Of a DNA stretch of 64,000 bases, positions 20,711 through 31,413 are shown in pieces. Source of the DNA: Nothophaeocryptopus gaeumannii (taxonomy: Eukaryota; Ascomycota; Dothideomycetes; Mycosphaerellales; Mycosphaerellaceae); contig JASISA010000027.1 in assembly GCA_031771865.1 (NCBI GenBank), positions 930,001 to 994,000 on the forward strand. The letters are read 5' to 3'. The translations under genes and the position numbers were made by a program. The notes beneath the pieces are model-generated. The model did no database searches and was not told the origin of the DNA. It saw only the letters and a program-made list of their open reading frames with translations. Position 1 is the stretch's first letter; every line of letters begins with the position of its first letter.

Positions 20711-23527
20711 ATGGCGCCTCAGAATCTATTTGATCTACTGACAATCGCTGGTCGTGAGACCAGCTCGGAAGGCATCATTGCATATCCGTTAAACAACACT
20801 ACACAGGCACGATCTCTGCGGTATGCTCAACTGATCCAAGAATCTCAAAAGAGAGCAGGCCAATTACAACAAATCAAGGGCTTTCGGCCGAAGAGCGTCG
20901 TCTTACTGCATCTTGAGGACCACCTGGATGCTATCACTTGCTTCTGGGCAGTATTGCTTGCGGACTGTGTACCTGCACTGTCTACACCACTTCCGAACGA
21001 CACGGAACAACGCAAGCAACATCTGGAACATCTCGCACGCCTGTTCGACGACCCGATCGTTCTGACACGAAGTTTATCCAGACCAGCCTTCAGCCTCTGT
21101 GACAAACTTCGACTTCACGATGTTGAGAGTCTGGAGCCTATCGCATCAAGCGATATCCAGTTTCCTCTAGCGCAAGCCGGAGATCTTGCCGCTCTGATGC
21201 TCACGTCTGGTTCTACGGGCAACTGCAAAGCTGTAAAGCTTACTCACGGTCAGCTTCTGGCTTCCGTCACTGGCAAGGCATCAGTCTCACATCTATCAAG
21301 GGAGTATGCACTCATGAATTGGATCGGGATAGACCATGTCGCGGCCTTGGTAGAGACTCACCTTCTTGGAATGTATCTCGGCCTGGATCAGGTCCACGTC
21401 CAGCCCGTCGACGTGGTTTCGAATCCGATGCTGTTCGTCGACATGATTTCACGGCATCATGTTGGCAGATCTGTTGCTCCCAACTTCTTCTTGGCCAGTC
21501 TGCTCAAGACCATCAAGTCTTCAAGCAGCGACGACTTGTCCACCATTACCCTCCATAGCTTGCAGCAATTGGTCTCTGGCGGCGAGGCGAATCCAGTCAA
21601 GCTTGTGGCCGAGCTTGACAAGACACTTCAAAGTCTCGGAGCACCTGCAGGCATCATTCAGCCCGCTTTTGGCATGACAGAGACTTGCGCTGGTAGCATC
21701 TACAACACCGAAAGCCCGGTCTTTGATCTCCACACCGGGATGGAATTCGCCTCGCTAGGTCGCTGCGTGCCGGGCATCGAAATGCGTGTGGTCCCTCACC
21801 GTATCGACGAAGCCGTCAGTTTTGGACCTAGCGATGTCGCTCGTGGCACACTGGAAGTGCGCGGACCCATCATCACTACGGGATACTACAACAACCCACT
21901 CGCGACATCTGAGGCCTTTAGTGAGGATGGCTGGTTCAACACGGGTGATGAGGCTATTATCGACAGCACTGGCCATCTTCATATTGTCGGCCGGATCAAA
22001 GACCATGTGCGAATCAACGGATTGGCTGTGATACCCACAGATATCGAAAGCCATCTCAACAGTTTGTCCCTCCCTGGAGCGACTGATAACTACTATGCCT
22101 GCTTTGGCTTCCGGTATCAAGACGACGATACTGAACGCCTTGCTGTCTTCTACCTGCCGACTTATGAGGCCAGCGATTTGCAACAGCGAAGAAAGACGAA
22201 CGAGCAGATTGTCAAGGCGGTCATGCAGCAGAGTGGGTTATGTCCGTTTGTGCTGCCGCTTGGCTTGGACGTGCTGCAGAAGTCGACGCTTGGCAAGCTT
22301 TCGAGGAGTAAGCTGAGGAATGCGTTCTTGCAGGGCAAGCTGAAGAATTATGAAGAAGCCAATGTTGCATCTGCAGCCCTCGACGACGTAGAAGATTTGG
22401 CAAAGCCTGCCAACGAACTTGAACGTCAGCTCCTGGAAGTCTTCAGATCAAAACTCGTCCCGATGCTCGGCATAGACGAAAATACCCTCTCGCTAACGAC
22501 GCCTTGGTTCAGCATCGGAGTCAGCTCAGTCCACCTCATCCAACTGAAACGTCAACTTGAACGCGCACTCCATCTCACCGACATCCCCCTCGTCCTCCTC
22601 CTCACAAACAGCACCATCGCCGACCTCGCCACAGCGATCGAAACATGGAAGCCCAAGAGCAACCCGACCATCAGCGGTGATCAGCCTGAGCTGACAGCGG
22701 ATGAGCGGTACTCCCCTATCGTTCGCATGCGCGAGGGCGGTTCGAAGGCTCCATTATGGCTCTTCCACCCAGGCGTCGGCGAAATCCTCGTCTTTCTCAA
22801 CCTCTCCCACAGAATCTCAGACCGTCCCGTCTACGCTTTCCGTGCCCGCGGCTTCGAGAAAGGAGAATCTTTCTTCACCTCCATCGAAGAAGCCGTCGAC
22901 ACGTATTACAACGCCATCAAGGTCACCCAGCCAAAGGGACCATATGCCCTCGCGGGATATTCCTATGGGGCTATGCTAGCCTTCGAGACTGCGAAGCGGC
23001 TTGAGCGGGATGGAGGGGAGGTCCGCTTCCTAGCAAGTCTCAACCTGCCACCCCACATCAAGTTCCGCATGCAACAACTCCCCTGGCAGGCATGCGCTTG
23101 TCATCTCGCCCACTTCCTTGGCCTTCTCAGTGGTCCAGGTATACCTAACGAGAACTCCATTCCTCGAGAGAGGTTAGTTGACAGGATCTTTCAAGCTGCA
23201 CCCGCTGTCCGTCTAGCGGAACTACAGCTGGGCCGTGAAGCGTTCGCGCATTGGGCGGATTTGGCACATGCCATGCAGAGTATGGCGAGAGAGTATGAGC
23301 CTACGGGGCGCGTGAGGAGCATTGATGTCTTTCACTGTACGCCGCTGGCGGAGGTTGCGAGGGATAGGGAGGACTGGATTGAGAATCATGTTGGTAGATG
23401 GCGGGAGTTCAGCGAGGATGTGAGATTGAGAGAAGTAGAGGGTGAACATTATACTATGATTGACGCGGAGCATGTCGATGGGTTTGTGGGAGTTTTTGAG
23501 GATGCTTTGATTGCTAGAGGACTGTAG
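20711..23527 (+). CDS. A-T-TE nonribosomal peptide synthetase-like enzyme (aryl-pyruvate dimerising, atromentin/terrequinone-synthetase type)
   Basis: Intact single-exon protein of 938 residues, the normal size for A-T-TE quinone/furanone synthetases. No condensation domain is present. The adenylation domain (about 1-555) has 'LMLTSGSTGNCKAVKLTHG' (164-181), 'MNWIGIDHVAALVETHLLGM' (202-221), 'APNFFLASLL', 'FGMTETCAGSIYN', 'DGWFNTGDEA' and the A10-type lysine in 'KSTLGKLSRSKL'. The thiolation domain is about 570-645, with the phosphopantetheine Ser in 'SIGVSSVHLIQL'. The thioesterase (about 680-938) has the G-x-S-x-G nucleophile motif 'GYSYGAMLAFET' (749-760) and a late His in 'GEHYTMIDAEHVDGF'. 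Known relatives activate arylpyruvates and join two of them into quinones, furanones or dioxolanones. The substrate here is not predictable by eye. Confidence 0.9.
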   Translation: MAPQNLFDLLTIAGRETSSEGIIAYPLNNTTQARSLRYAQLIQESQKRAGQLQQIKGFRPKSVVLLHLEDHLDAITCFWAVLLADCVPALSTPLPNDTEQRKQHLEHLARLFDDPIVLTRSLSRPAFSLCDKLRLHDVESLEPIASSDIQFPLAQAGDLAALMLTSGSTGNCKAVKLTHGQLLASVTGKASVSHLSREYALMNWIGIDHVAALVETHLLGMYLGLDQVHVQPVDVVSNPMLFVDMISRHHVGRSVAPNFFLASLLKTIKSSSSDDLSTITLHSLQQLVSGGEANPVKLVAELDKTLQSLGAPAGIIQPAFGMTETCAGSIYNTESPVFDLHTGMEFASLGRCVPGIEMRVVPHRIDEAVSFGPSDVARGTLEVRGPIITTGYYNNPLATSEAFSEDGWFNTGDEAIIDSTGHLHIVGRIKDHVRINGLAVIPTDIESHLNSLSLPGATDNYYACFGFRYQDDDTERLAVFYLPTYEASDLQQRRKTNEQIVKAVMQQSGLCPFVLPLGLDVLQKSTLGKLSRSKLRNAFLQGKLKNYEEANVASAALDDVEDLAKPANELERQLLEVFRSKLVPMLGIDENTLSLTTPWFSIGVSSVHLIQLKRQLERALHLTDIPLVLLLTNSTIADLATAIETWKPKSNPTISGDQPELTADERYSPIVRMREGGSKAPLWLFHPGVGEILVFLNLSHRISDRPVYAFRARGFEKGESFFTSIEEAVDTYYNAIKVTQPKGPYALAGYSYGAMLAFETAKRLERDGGEVRFLASLNLPPHIKFRMQQLPWQACACHLAHFLGLLSGPGIPNENSIPRERLVDRIFQAAPAVRLAELQLGREAFAHWADLAHAMQSMAREYEPTGRVRSIDVFHCTPLAEVARDREDWIENHVGRWREFSEDVRLREVEGEHYTMIDAEHVDGFVGVFEDALIARGL

Positions 23528-23979
23528 TAGATGACAGGAATTTCGCTGAGTGAGCACTAGTGGAGGGTTTTGATGTAGTGGAGTTTGGATGTGTGTTGAC
23601 GTCAAGTTAGATCGAAGAATATATGTATGAGGAGGACATAGGTTTCTTCTTCAACAGAGATGTTCATGCTCGGTTCGTTATCCGACATCTTTTATCTTAC
23701 CTCATCTTCTCGCCCTCTTTCTCCAAGCACATGGATTGAGACTGACCAGGAACGTTGGAGGGAGCTCCTCAGTGAGACGTGAACTTGCATGACGGAGAGC
23801 GACCGTATGTTACTTGAGCACGCTGAGGGGTCCGAGAATGAGTTTATGGAGGCCTTGGCTGTCAGGGAACGTTGAGAATGTAATTTACTGGTCGTCGTGA
23901 GTATGGCAGCAATAGCGTTGGCGTATGAGTGAGAGAAGATTTGGGTCCGTCTTCGTCAGACACGCTCATATGCAGTCAT
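23528..23979. other. Convergent intergenic region, nothing recognised
   Basis: Between the synthetase stop and the stop of the Aim6-like gene. Expected to hold two terminators. Confidence 0.4.
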
Positions 23980-24988
23980 CTATCTGAGGTCTTGCCCATT
24001 TCTCCATCCAATCGTCATTTCTCTGACAGCACCCATATCATCCATATTGATGACACCAACTTTGACATCCAGTAGCACTCTCCATACTACATCCTGCAAA
24101 TTCCTTGGACTCGTCGGTGCGTCCCAATACCTACTCACCAACCCCCTAGCGTTCGCCTGCTCAATATCCGCCGCCTCCAGATCCTTCCCTTGAGCTGTTG
24201 TTGGTTCGGGCTGGGAAGGCTCATGCCAAGCCCAGAGATTTGCGTTTCGGAAACGGGTGGATGCATAGTAGGAGTTGGATTGGTTGTACTTGTACACCGG
24301 AGCGTCTGGACTGCTGAAATCGTCATCTCTCCGCGGGAGTTGCTCGAGCGGCGCATCGAAGAAGATATCGCGATGTGTCTCGTTCAGCTCGAGAATGGAG
24401 GTAAATGGAGCATTGCCTGATGCGACGATGGTGAGTGGACGCATGACTCTGTTTGTGCCGTTCCAAAAGGTGAGATAGTCGAGATCTCGGAGGGGCTGGA
24501 GTTGTTTGTCAAGCTCGGCGAAGGTTTCCAGGCCCGAGGTTTTGATGTCGATGAGGAGCACGACGGTTTGTTGGGGTTGCTGGTTAAAGATGCCTCGCCA
24601 TTGGATGTCCCACTTGAGAGTGCGGGTGTTCTGTTCGTTGATCATCTGCTGGAGAGGCTCGAGATACATGGATCGTAGGCTGGAATCGCCGTGCAAGCCT
24701 ATCGATGAGTGGCCGACCAGGAGATCATCCTTCGTAAGATGGACATCCGCTTCGACACTGGTGCATCCAGAGCCAAGAGCTTCGAACAGAGGTATGCGTC
24801 GCCAGTAGTCGTTGTGAGAGTGCACTGGCACTGGTCTAGCATTGTGAATGAAGCCTTGGCGATTGTCGTCCCAGATGTCAGGGTTCAGTCTCGTGATGTC
24901 TTGACTGAAGAGATTATCGAACGGGTCGTTCTCGATGCGAATGTAGCCATCTCGAAGCTTGAGTAGCCAGACTAGCTCGAGGATGCTC
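23980..24988 (-). CDS. Aim6-like glycerophosphodiester phosphodiesterase-fold protein (5' exon uncertain)
   Basis: The main exon ends at 23980 and opens at a probable acceptor (AACAG) at 24989-24993. It reads 'LELVWLLKLRDGYIRIENDP', then 'PVHSHNDYWRRIPLFEALGS', 'TSVEADVHL' and 'LLVGHSSIGL'. The HSHNDY(W)RxxPL(Y/F)EA block with a following E-A-D is the active-site signature of the PLC-like/GDPD-fold family that includes yeast Aim6. Further family blocks are 'VVLLIDIKTSGLETFAELDK' and 'VSRYWDAPTSPRNLQDVVWR'. The C-terminus looks complete. A probable first exon starts at ATG 25188 (MDPESLYTSS) and holds a possible membrane segment (MFKLLACIMTA), but I could not find a donor that joins it in frame, so the start is left open. 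Biochemical role is not established for the family. Confidence 0.75.
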
Positions 24989-25188
24989 CTGTTTCGAGAT
25001 TTTAGTGATTATCAAAGTCGCAATGCCTTGAAACTGAATTACACGGCGGTCATGATACAAGCCAGCAGCTTGAACATATCGGCGACGACATGCTGCCTTC
25101 TAAAAGGCAGAGGCAACTTTCCAAACCTTGCGAATCGAGGCATTGCTCTGTCTCCTTCAGACGAGGTGTAGAGGCTTTCAGGGTCCAT

Positions 25189-27123
25189 GTTGACTCGTTC
25201 GTATCCTGATCTGAGGTCAATGTATCGCAACATCAAAAGATTCGTTGCGTGCAGCAGAGCGTATGAAAGCAACACTCACGAGGCAAGATGTCATTCCTGC
25301 AGATGCGCTATAAATCGAGATGCCGCTGGTTGTCGCGAACGCGAGAAGCGCAATGGATGGCACAGCCTCACCTCACAGCCCCAGGAAGGATTGAGGATGC
25401 CTTACTACGCAGATCAACCGCACATTGACCACAGCGTCAGGTGTGCTAAATTCCATGGCGGGGACAATTGCCTGTATGTCTGACACAATGACAGGATGTG
25501 ATGTAGCATCTTCTGGCAAGGACTTGGTGTTGCGTACGGATGCTAGCGAATTGCATCTACAGTCAACTCGCACAGTTGAGAGAGGCCAGACTACCGGCTA
25601 TGCCTCGCCTCGCTTCTGCAGCCTCGTATCTACAGCCTTTCGACGATTGACGCTGTTGGTATCTTTAGCTGGCGCTATACAACGCTTCTTTTCGAGGGAA
25701 GCCAAAGAGTACGTTCCGCACAACTACGATCTTATTAGTAAGTGCAGACGTCTGGACTAAGCCGGACCCAACTTGTATGGCCCTCTCTCCGGATTTCAGA
25801 CACTCTCTCTGCTACTAAGCTCACGACCAGTAGGACAACATAAGGGCTAGCTCAGAGAGGGTGTGTTATGGAGTTTTCAAATTGAGTATCTAGATCCATT
25901 TCGGGATGCTAGCCCAAGACATGGGGCATTCTGCCTTCCTGGTCCGTCTATACTGCTTTGTTGATCCCAGCTTTTGCTGTGTACTGTCACTGATGGACGA
26001 GTGTCCGAGCGCCAGTCGTCCCTATGGAGACGATGCCGCATCGTGCCTGCTTGGAAGATTGGGCTTTCTAGGTGCGCTTGTTCTCGAGGGATGGACGTTC
26101 CGTTTCGGACCTCGATACCAACTGTCATCGGATCGCTTACAAGGGCTCGAGTGGTGCATGAGGCAAGGCTTCGAGGAAGAAGACGTCTGAGGGATGTGAG
26201 GGCTATTCACGGAGTGTTCTTGCAGAAGCATAATGTGTGAAAGTTGCTTCTGTCTCATACGCACCCGCTGCTCGAGCAGAGACCAGAGTAGCTTGACGTA
26301 CCTGAGTCAAGCGGTCTGGGAACGAGACATTGTAGTCTTGGCACAAACCTGACTTCACTCAGGCGCTCGGTCGCTGGGCTGCTTCAAATTTTGACAAAAT
26401 GCATATTGATGGACAGGGCGCGGCTTCAGCGGAACATTATACTCGCTACTGTGCATAAAGGGTACCAATAGCTAGACATATACGTCTATATTCCAGCTCG
26501 GGTCAGCGTAAGATTGAACCACATCTAGATGGATAGCGCGGAGAGTATGATCAAGGTCCTCGAAAGAAGGCAGCTAGTGATTGTCGTGCATTGAGAATCT
26601 ACTCAAGACCTTGAGGAAGGAGTCCGGACCGACCGGAAACGAATACTCCGAAACCAAATTCTGGAAGTAAAACAGCCGCAAAATGGAGTCGCAAAAGAAA
26701 CGGCGGCAATACTGAATCGTAAACAGAATGAGCACTACAGTCTCCGCATGTCTCGCAGACTCCAACTGTAGTCTGATTAGATCCTGGCTATCGTCTGTGT
26801 GCTAGGAAGGTCAAGCTATTGGATTGGGCCTCTTGATCCAACAACAGTCGTCCCTTTCCTCGTGCTGGACAAGTGGGAGGAGGTCTTGATTGATATGGCT
26901 TCTGGATCCGCAAATCTTGCTTGGTCTGTTCTTGTACACGAAGATATGCTAGAGCCCTCAGCTGTTGTCTGACTGTCGCGGCCTTGCGAGTCATGCGAAA
27001 TCGCTTCTTGCACGGCTTCTGAAACTCTCGACATTCTTGTGGTTCTTGTCGTCTGTCTCACAGAGTGGGATGATAGGCAGATGATCAGCGCAACCCCATA
27101 CACAGGTGGTAGCTTGTCTGTAT
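25189..27123. other. Gene-poor stretch, no gene recognised
   Basis: From the putative Aim6-like 5' exon to the second inverted-repeat element. Open frames are short and overlap on both strands. Nothing resembles a known protein. It may contain decayed repeats. Confidence 0.4.
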
Positions 27124-27212
27124 GTCGCCTCTCGGGTGACGCAAAAAGCCGGGCATCCCTCTCAGAAATTTGTTGACAAGCGTTCGGCTTATTATGTACC
27201 CCGAGAGGTCAC
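27124..27212. mobile_element. Short inverted-repeat element (MITE-like), copy 2
   Basis: A 79-bp diverged copy at 27129-27207 of the element at 4081-4164. It starts CTCTCGGGTGACGC-AAAAAGCCG and ends CGGCTTATTATGTACCCCGAGAG. The centre is also alike (CCCTCTCAGAA, TTGACAAGC). The flanks GTCGC (27124-27128) and GTCAC (27208-27212) match at 4 of 5 bases, again suggesting a 5-bp target duplication. Confidence 0.7.
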
Positions 27213-28740
27213 CACATACTGATCAGTAGGTCTTTTGAGAGAGTCCAATCATTCACTTACAACTCTTGCAATGTGAGACAACCGGACGCCGGGTTGCTGC
27301 GGATAGCCCTACACTAGCCGGAGAAACTCGGACACCACATCTGTACAGGTTTGATTGACCACCTGCTCGAATTGAGTGTGTGCAAAGTCGTGTTCCCTGC
27401 CACCCGCAAAGCCCTGACAGATGCGGTCTTGTCGACAGCCATATCGGCAAGACAGCATCACGCCGTAATCGCCGGTTATACGGCTCACAGACTACCGATT
27501 CGCATGTTCCGCCCGACACAACCATGCCACGGAATTGTGCGCCATCGGTACCTCAACGAGACGTTTCAAGCGGACAAGATATGCGTACTCGCTTGACTTG
27601 CTGTTCCGGGGAACCAATTTCTTTGGGTACCACCGCACCGGATCGATCTGTTGACTTTTTCTCTCGCAAGGGTGGCCCTGGCTGTCAGGAATAGGGATGT
27701 TGATCCGCAATCCGCGAAATCCATAACGGCTATAGACCTACGTGTTCATAGCGGATATAGCTTTATACTGTTATGGACTGTACCTCTATATTAGGAGAGG
27801 TTGCCTTACCGGGCTTAAGGCAGTGGAGCCCGTATTTACCGACGACGATAGATAGGTCTTTTTACTGCGAATCCGGCTATACCTCGTTCTCCGGTTGCTT
27901 ATAAAACTACAGAGGCGTAGATTACAAAGGTGTTTAGCTTGCCAAAACCCAGCCTTATCGTCGCTGGCGTTGGCCCTACCCTTACGTACATACTATAGAC
28001 TATTTAATCTATACTGTGACTATAGCGGCCATAGCGGGTATAACTACATCCGCGGTGGACCGACATCTCTAGTCAGAAACACGAACAACCAAGAAGGATC
28101 ATCAGTCTTCATGTGTATCCCAACTCCGCCCGTGTTGATCCACGAAGGGGTCCGCGGCGCGTCTGATACGGACTCGGATCGCACAGCGGGTTGTAGTCGA
28201 CGAGAAAGTGCAATGCCCTTCCGTTTGGAATTGGACAGAGTACGGTCTAGACCCAATTCGCGACTTTCCTGGAGCTACAGCGCAAAACCGGATGCCGAAC
28301 AACTCTACGAGCCGTGGACCGAGCCCAGCATGATCATGCGCAATACCAACCAGCACACCCCCATGCCATCAGTCGGCACCGAGACGTCCTTCGAAATGGA
28401 CCTCGTCGGAAGGTGTTGGCACTGCAAGATACATGGACAAGGAGGCTGACGTTACCGGCAAGATGCCGCCGATCAATATCCCTGAGTGAATCTGGGGCAA
28501 TGGCAGGCTACAGTATCAACCATGTCAATCTCAGTCTTGACCAAGAGCGCGACCAGCGCGGTAGTTGTCATCCCATGCCGAGGCTTAGAACCGTGAGACG
28601 AGCCTTGGGGATGTACTTGCGTGGGAAGTGCGATCGGCGACTGATCACAGAGTATAATGGGAAGAGAGCCGAGTTCGATGGCAAAACGCTCACTTTTCAA
28701 TCTAGGTCTAGAACTGCAACAAGAAAGTTGCAGTAGGTCG
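27213..28740. other. Gene-poor, partly AT- and TpA-rich stretch
   Basis: No convincing gene. About 27715-28060 is rich in TATAG/CTATA words and looks unlike its surroundings, as would a repeat degraded by repeat-induced point mutation. No transposase domain is readable. Confidence 0.35.
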
Positions 28741-30458
28741 CTAGTAGACATACCGAAAACTCTTCCTCTGCATATCCGTCAAATTCGCCCAAACTTCCGA
28801 GCTATCATCCGGCGTCGGTTCTTGCCCTTCCTGCAATGAGTCCCTCCTCGCCAAATCCCCCACCGCAGCATCATCCGGCTTGCCATACAACCTATCCCGT
28901 CTCGTGTTGGCCCAGTAGTACCACAATGCCAGTGAAAGAATGACTCCAACAGCCACAGCTTTCGTAGCCGCGAGAACCAACTTCGCCGCGTGATATGCTG
29001 GGGCGTCTTTTTTCTGCACGGCGTAGGGTGCGATGATGTTACCGATCGAAAAACCTGCACTCAGCATAGCTGCTGCCAAAGCGCGTTTCGTATGGCCAGA
29101 GACATTGGCGAACATCCATTGGTATTTGACGGCGATGGTCATCGTCGAGCACGAGATCATGTAGAGTCCGGACAATTGCACTCCTTTGTTGTGTCGGGGG
29201 CCCCAGGCGACCATGGCAGCGCCGACGAAAGCCAGGGCGTAGCCGATACAGGAGACGGCCCATCGATGGAGCCAGTGTCGTCGAACGCAGTAAGCACCAA
29301 ACAGAATACAGAAGATTGCCACGAGACCCTTTGGTGTGCTGAGCAGCGCAGCTTCTTTTGAAGTGAAACCGAAACTCTTCACGAGCGTGCTTCCGTACGT
29401 GCTGATGATACCTGTGCCGCAAGCGATAATAAGGACATTGAATCCGATGAGCCAGATCTGAGGATCTTTGAAGAACTCCGCGACCTGGGGCCACTCGATC
29501 TTGTTGCTTGAGACACCGGTCTTATTGACTGCGACGTGGTGCAAAATGGCCGTCTTTTCCGCGTCGCTGAGAAATCTGGCGTTCATGGGGGTATCGGGCA
29601 TCCAGATGAGACTGCAAATGCCAACTACGAGGCTGATTAGGCCGAGGAGGAGATACATGATTCCTGTCAAGTGATTAGCACAGGAGGCAACAACGCAACA
29701 TATCGGGACTCACTCCATCCCGCCAGTGTGTCTGAATGAACGAATTGGAAGCCGTAAGACATGAAACCCCCGATAATCTGCGCGAACCCAATACTGCTGA
29801 ACCAAGCAGCGTATCGCATTGCTTGCTCGTCTTTGCGATAGTACTGAGCGCTCAGCAGCATCAACGATGGCGGAATCGCAGAGTCGAAGACACCCATGAG
29901 TACTCGTATCGCCATCATCTGCGGATAGCTCTGGACTGCCGCTGTACAGGAGATGACGATTCCCCACAGGAACATACATACTCCGAGGATTTTGCCGATG
30001 GGGAACTTATTGAGCATGAAGGCCACGAGTGGAGAAACAGCCAGGTAGGCCCACCAGAGAGCAGAAGCGACGTTGTTCAGTTTGTTGCCGCCTTCGAGCC
30101 CGATGTCGCGGGGCAGGCCCATGATGATGGCGAAGTTCAGTAGGAATTTGTCGAGATGTTGGAGGCCCATGAGGAAAAACCTAGATCGTTCAAAGTCAGC
30201 GATGATCAAGGTGAATGAGGAACGAGCGTTGTACATGAGCGGCATGATCCGCCAATCGATCTTCCGTCGCAGACGCTTCATATCAATCTCTTGTTCTCCC
30301 AAGATGTCGGCATTTTTCCGGAGGTAGTCGAGGGCCTCATCGATAGATTGCCTCGAGACCTTGACGTGAGGGTCGATATGAGCATTATTGCCTCTTCCCC
30401 CGCCAGCATTTTCCAACTGCTCCACAGATGTCTGGAGCTTCTCATCGTTCATAGCCAT
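28741..30458 (-). CDS. MFS permease, Dal5/anion-cation symporter (ACS) family
   Basis: Three exons: 30458-30235, 30180-29714 and 29663-28741 (1614 nt, 537 residues). The introns are 54 nt (GTACAA...CTAG) and 50 nt (GTGAGT...GACAG). The start MAMNDEKLQTS is the first ATG followed by the typical acidic cytosolic N-terminus. About 12 membrane spans are visible. The family signature blocks are 'RRKIDWRIMPLM', 'GLQHLDKFLLNFAIIMGLPRD', 'IRVLMGVFDSAIPPSLMLLS', 'QYYRKDEQAMRYAAWFSS' and 'WMPDTPMNARFLSDAEK'. Known relatives import allantoate, nicotinate, biotin precursors or small organic anions across the plasma membrane; the substrate here is unknown. The frame is intact, and there is no biosynthetic partner next door. 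Confidence 0.9.
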
Positions 30459-31413
30459 AGTGTTCTTACTCGCAAAGAAGACAGGTATAGCAAAGTGGCT
30501 AGGGTCAAATCGAATCCAAGAGACCAAGGGAGGCAAGCAGCAAGATATATAAAGGCCAGTTCTCATCCAACAATGGTCTCTTTTCAAGGTGCCAGGTATA
30601 GAGAAGAAGAAGACCAAGATTCAACAGCCGAGTAAGGCCAAGTGTGTGAAAGCTTGCCATCTCGAACAAATCACCTTGCGCCAGGTTATTTCACACGCAA
30701 AACTTTGCATATTCTGGTACTGTGAGGTGGAAGAGGCCGGGGACATGGGAAGTTCATCTACAACCTGGGATCCTGTCTAGGTTCGAAGCGCATGGTCCGT
30801 CCCTTTTGGCTGTCTTACTTCTCGGTCGTTGACACATTTTGTTTCTCTTGCCACCAGAAGCTTCTGCCAGGATGGTTCCATGGCACATCGGGTAACAAAT
30901 CTGCTACTTTCCGGCTTCATGCGGTTCGCATGGCCTTGAAAGGAAAGATCGCACAGCTGCGAGGTAAGCAAGTACGAGATGCCGGATGCCGCTTGTATCC
31001 GGGTGCCAAGGTGAGAACATGGCCAGTCCGGTTCGAATATATGGGTTGTCGTAACTGCGATGCTCCAAGTTCCTCCAAAGCTCTTTCAGAACTAACGTCT
31101 CAACGCGCAGACTTCGACCGCGACCACGTGTATTGCTAGCTGAAGGTTTGTGTCAAAAAGCGGCTCCGATGCAGCTTGGACGTAGAGCAAAGCTGGGAAG
31201 AAGCATGGCATGAGGCTATAAAGCTTTCGATATCTCACGGGTTGCATTGCGCTGTGGAAGACCAAGATAGCAGAGTATTTGGGTGGGAGAGTGCTCGTGT
31301 TTCATACCGTGGGATGATCCATGGCCAAAAAGTCGGCCCGGGAGTGTGTTTGCCTGAGGCAGAAGCATCGGGAATCGGCGGCGTCTGCATATTGCTTCTA
31401 CTCACCGCTCAAA
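30459..31413. other. Intergenic, no gene confirmed
   Basis: Between the MFS permease start and the beta-glucosidase stop. A 115-codon plus-strand frame at 30792 has an ATG but no recognisable domain and is not accepted. Confidence 0.4.

Noticed and set aside
27895..28449. 184-codon plus-strand open frame
   Set aside because: No recognisable motif, it begins inside a TpA-rich degraded block, and the composition does not look like a real protein.
31020..31050. GGTTCGAATA-like box suggesting a tRNA B box
   Set aside because: No matching A box or acceptor stem at a suitable distance; no tRNA gene could be folded by eye.
30792..31139. 115-codon plus-strand frame with a hydrophobic beginning and several cysteines
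   Set aside because: The N-terminus is not a convincing signal peptide, and the cysteines are spread without a pattern; considered chance.
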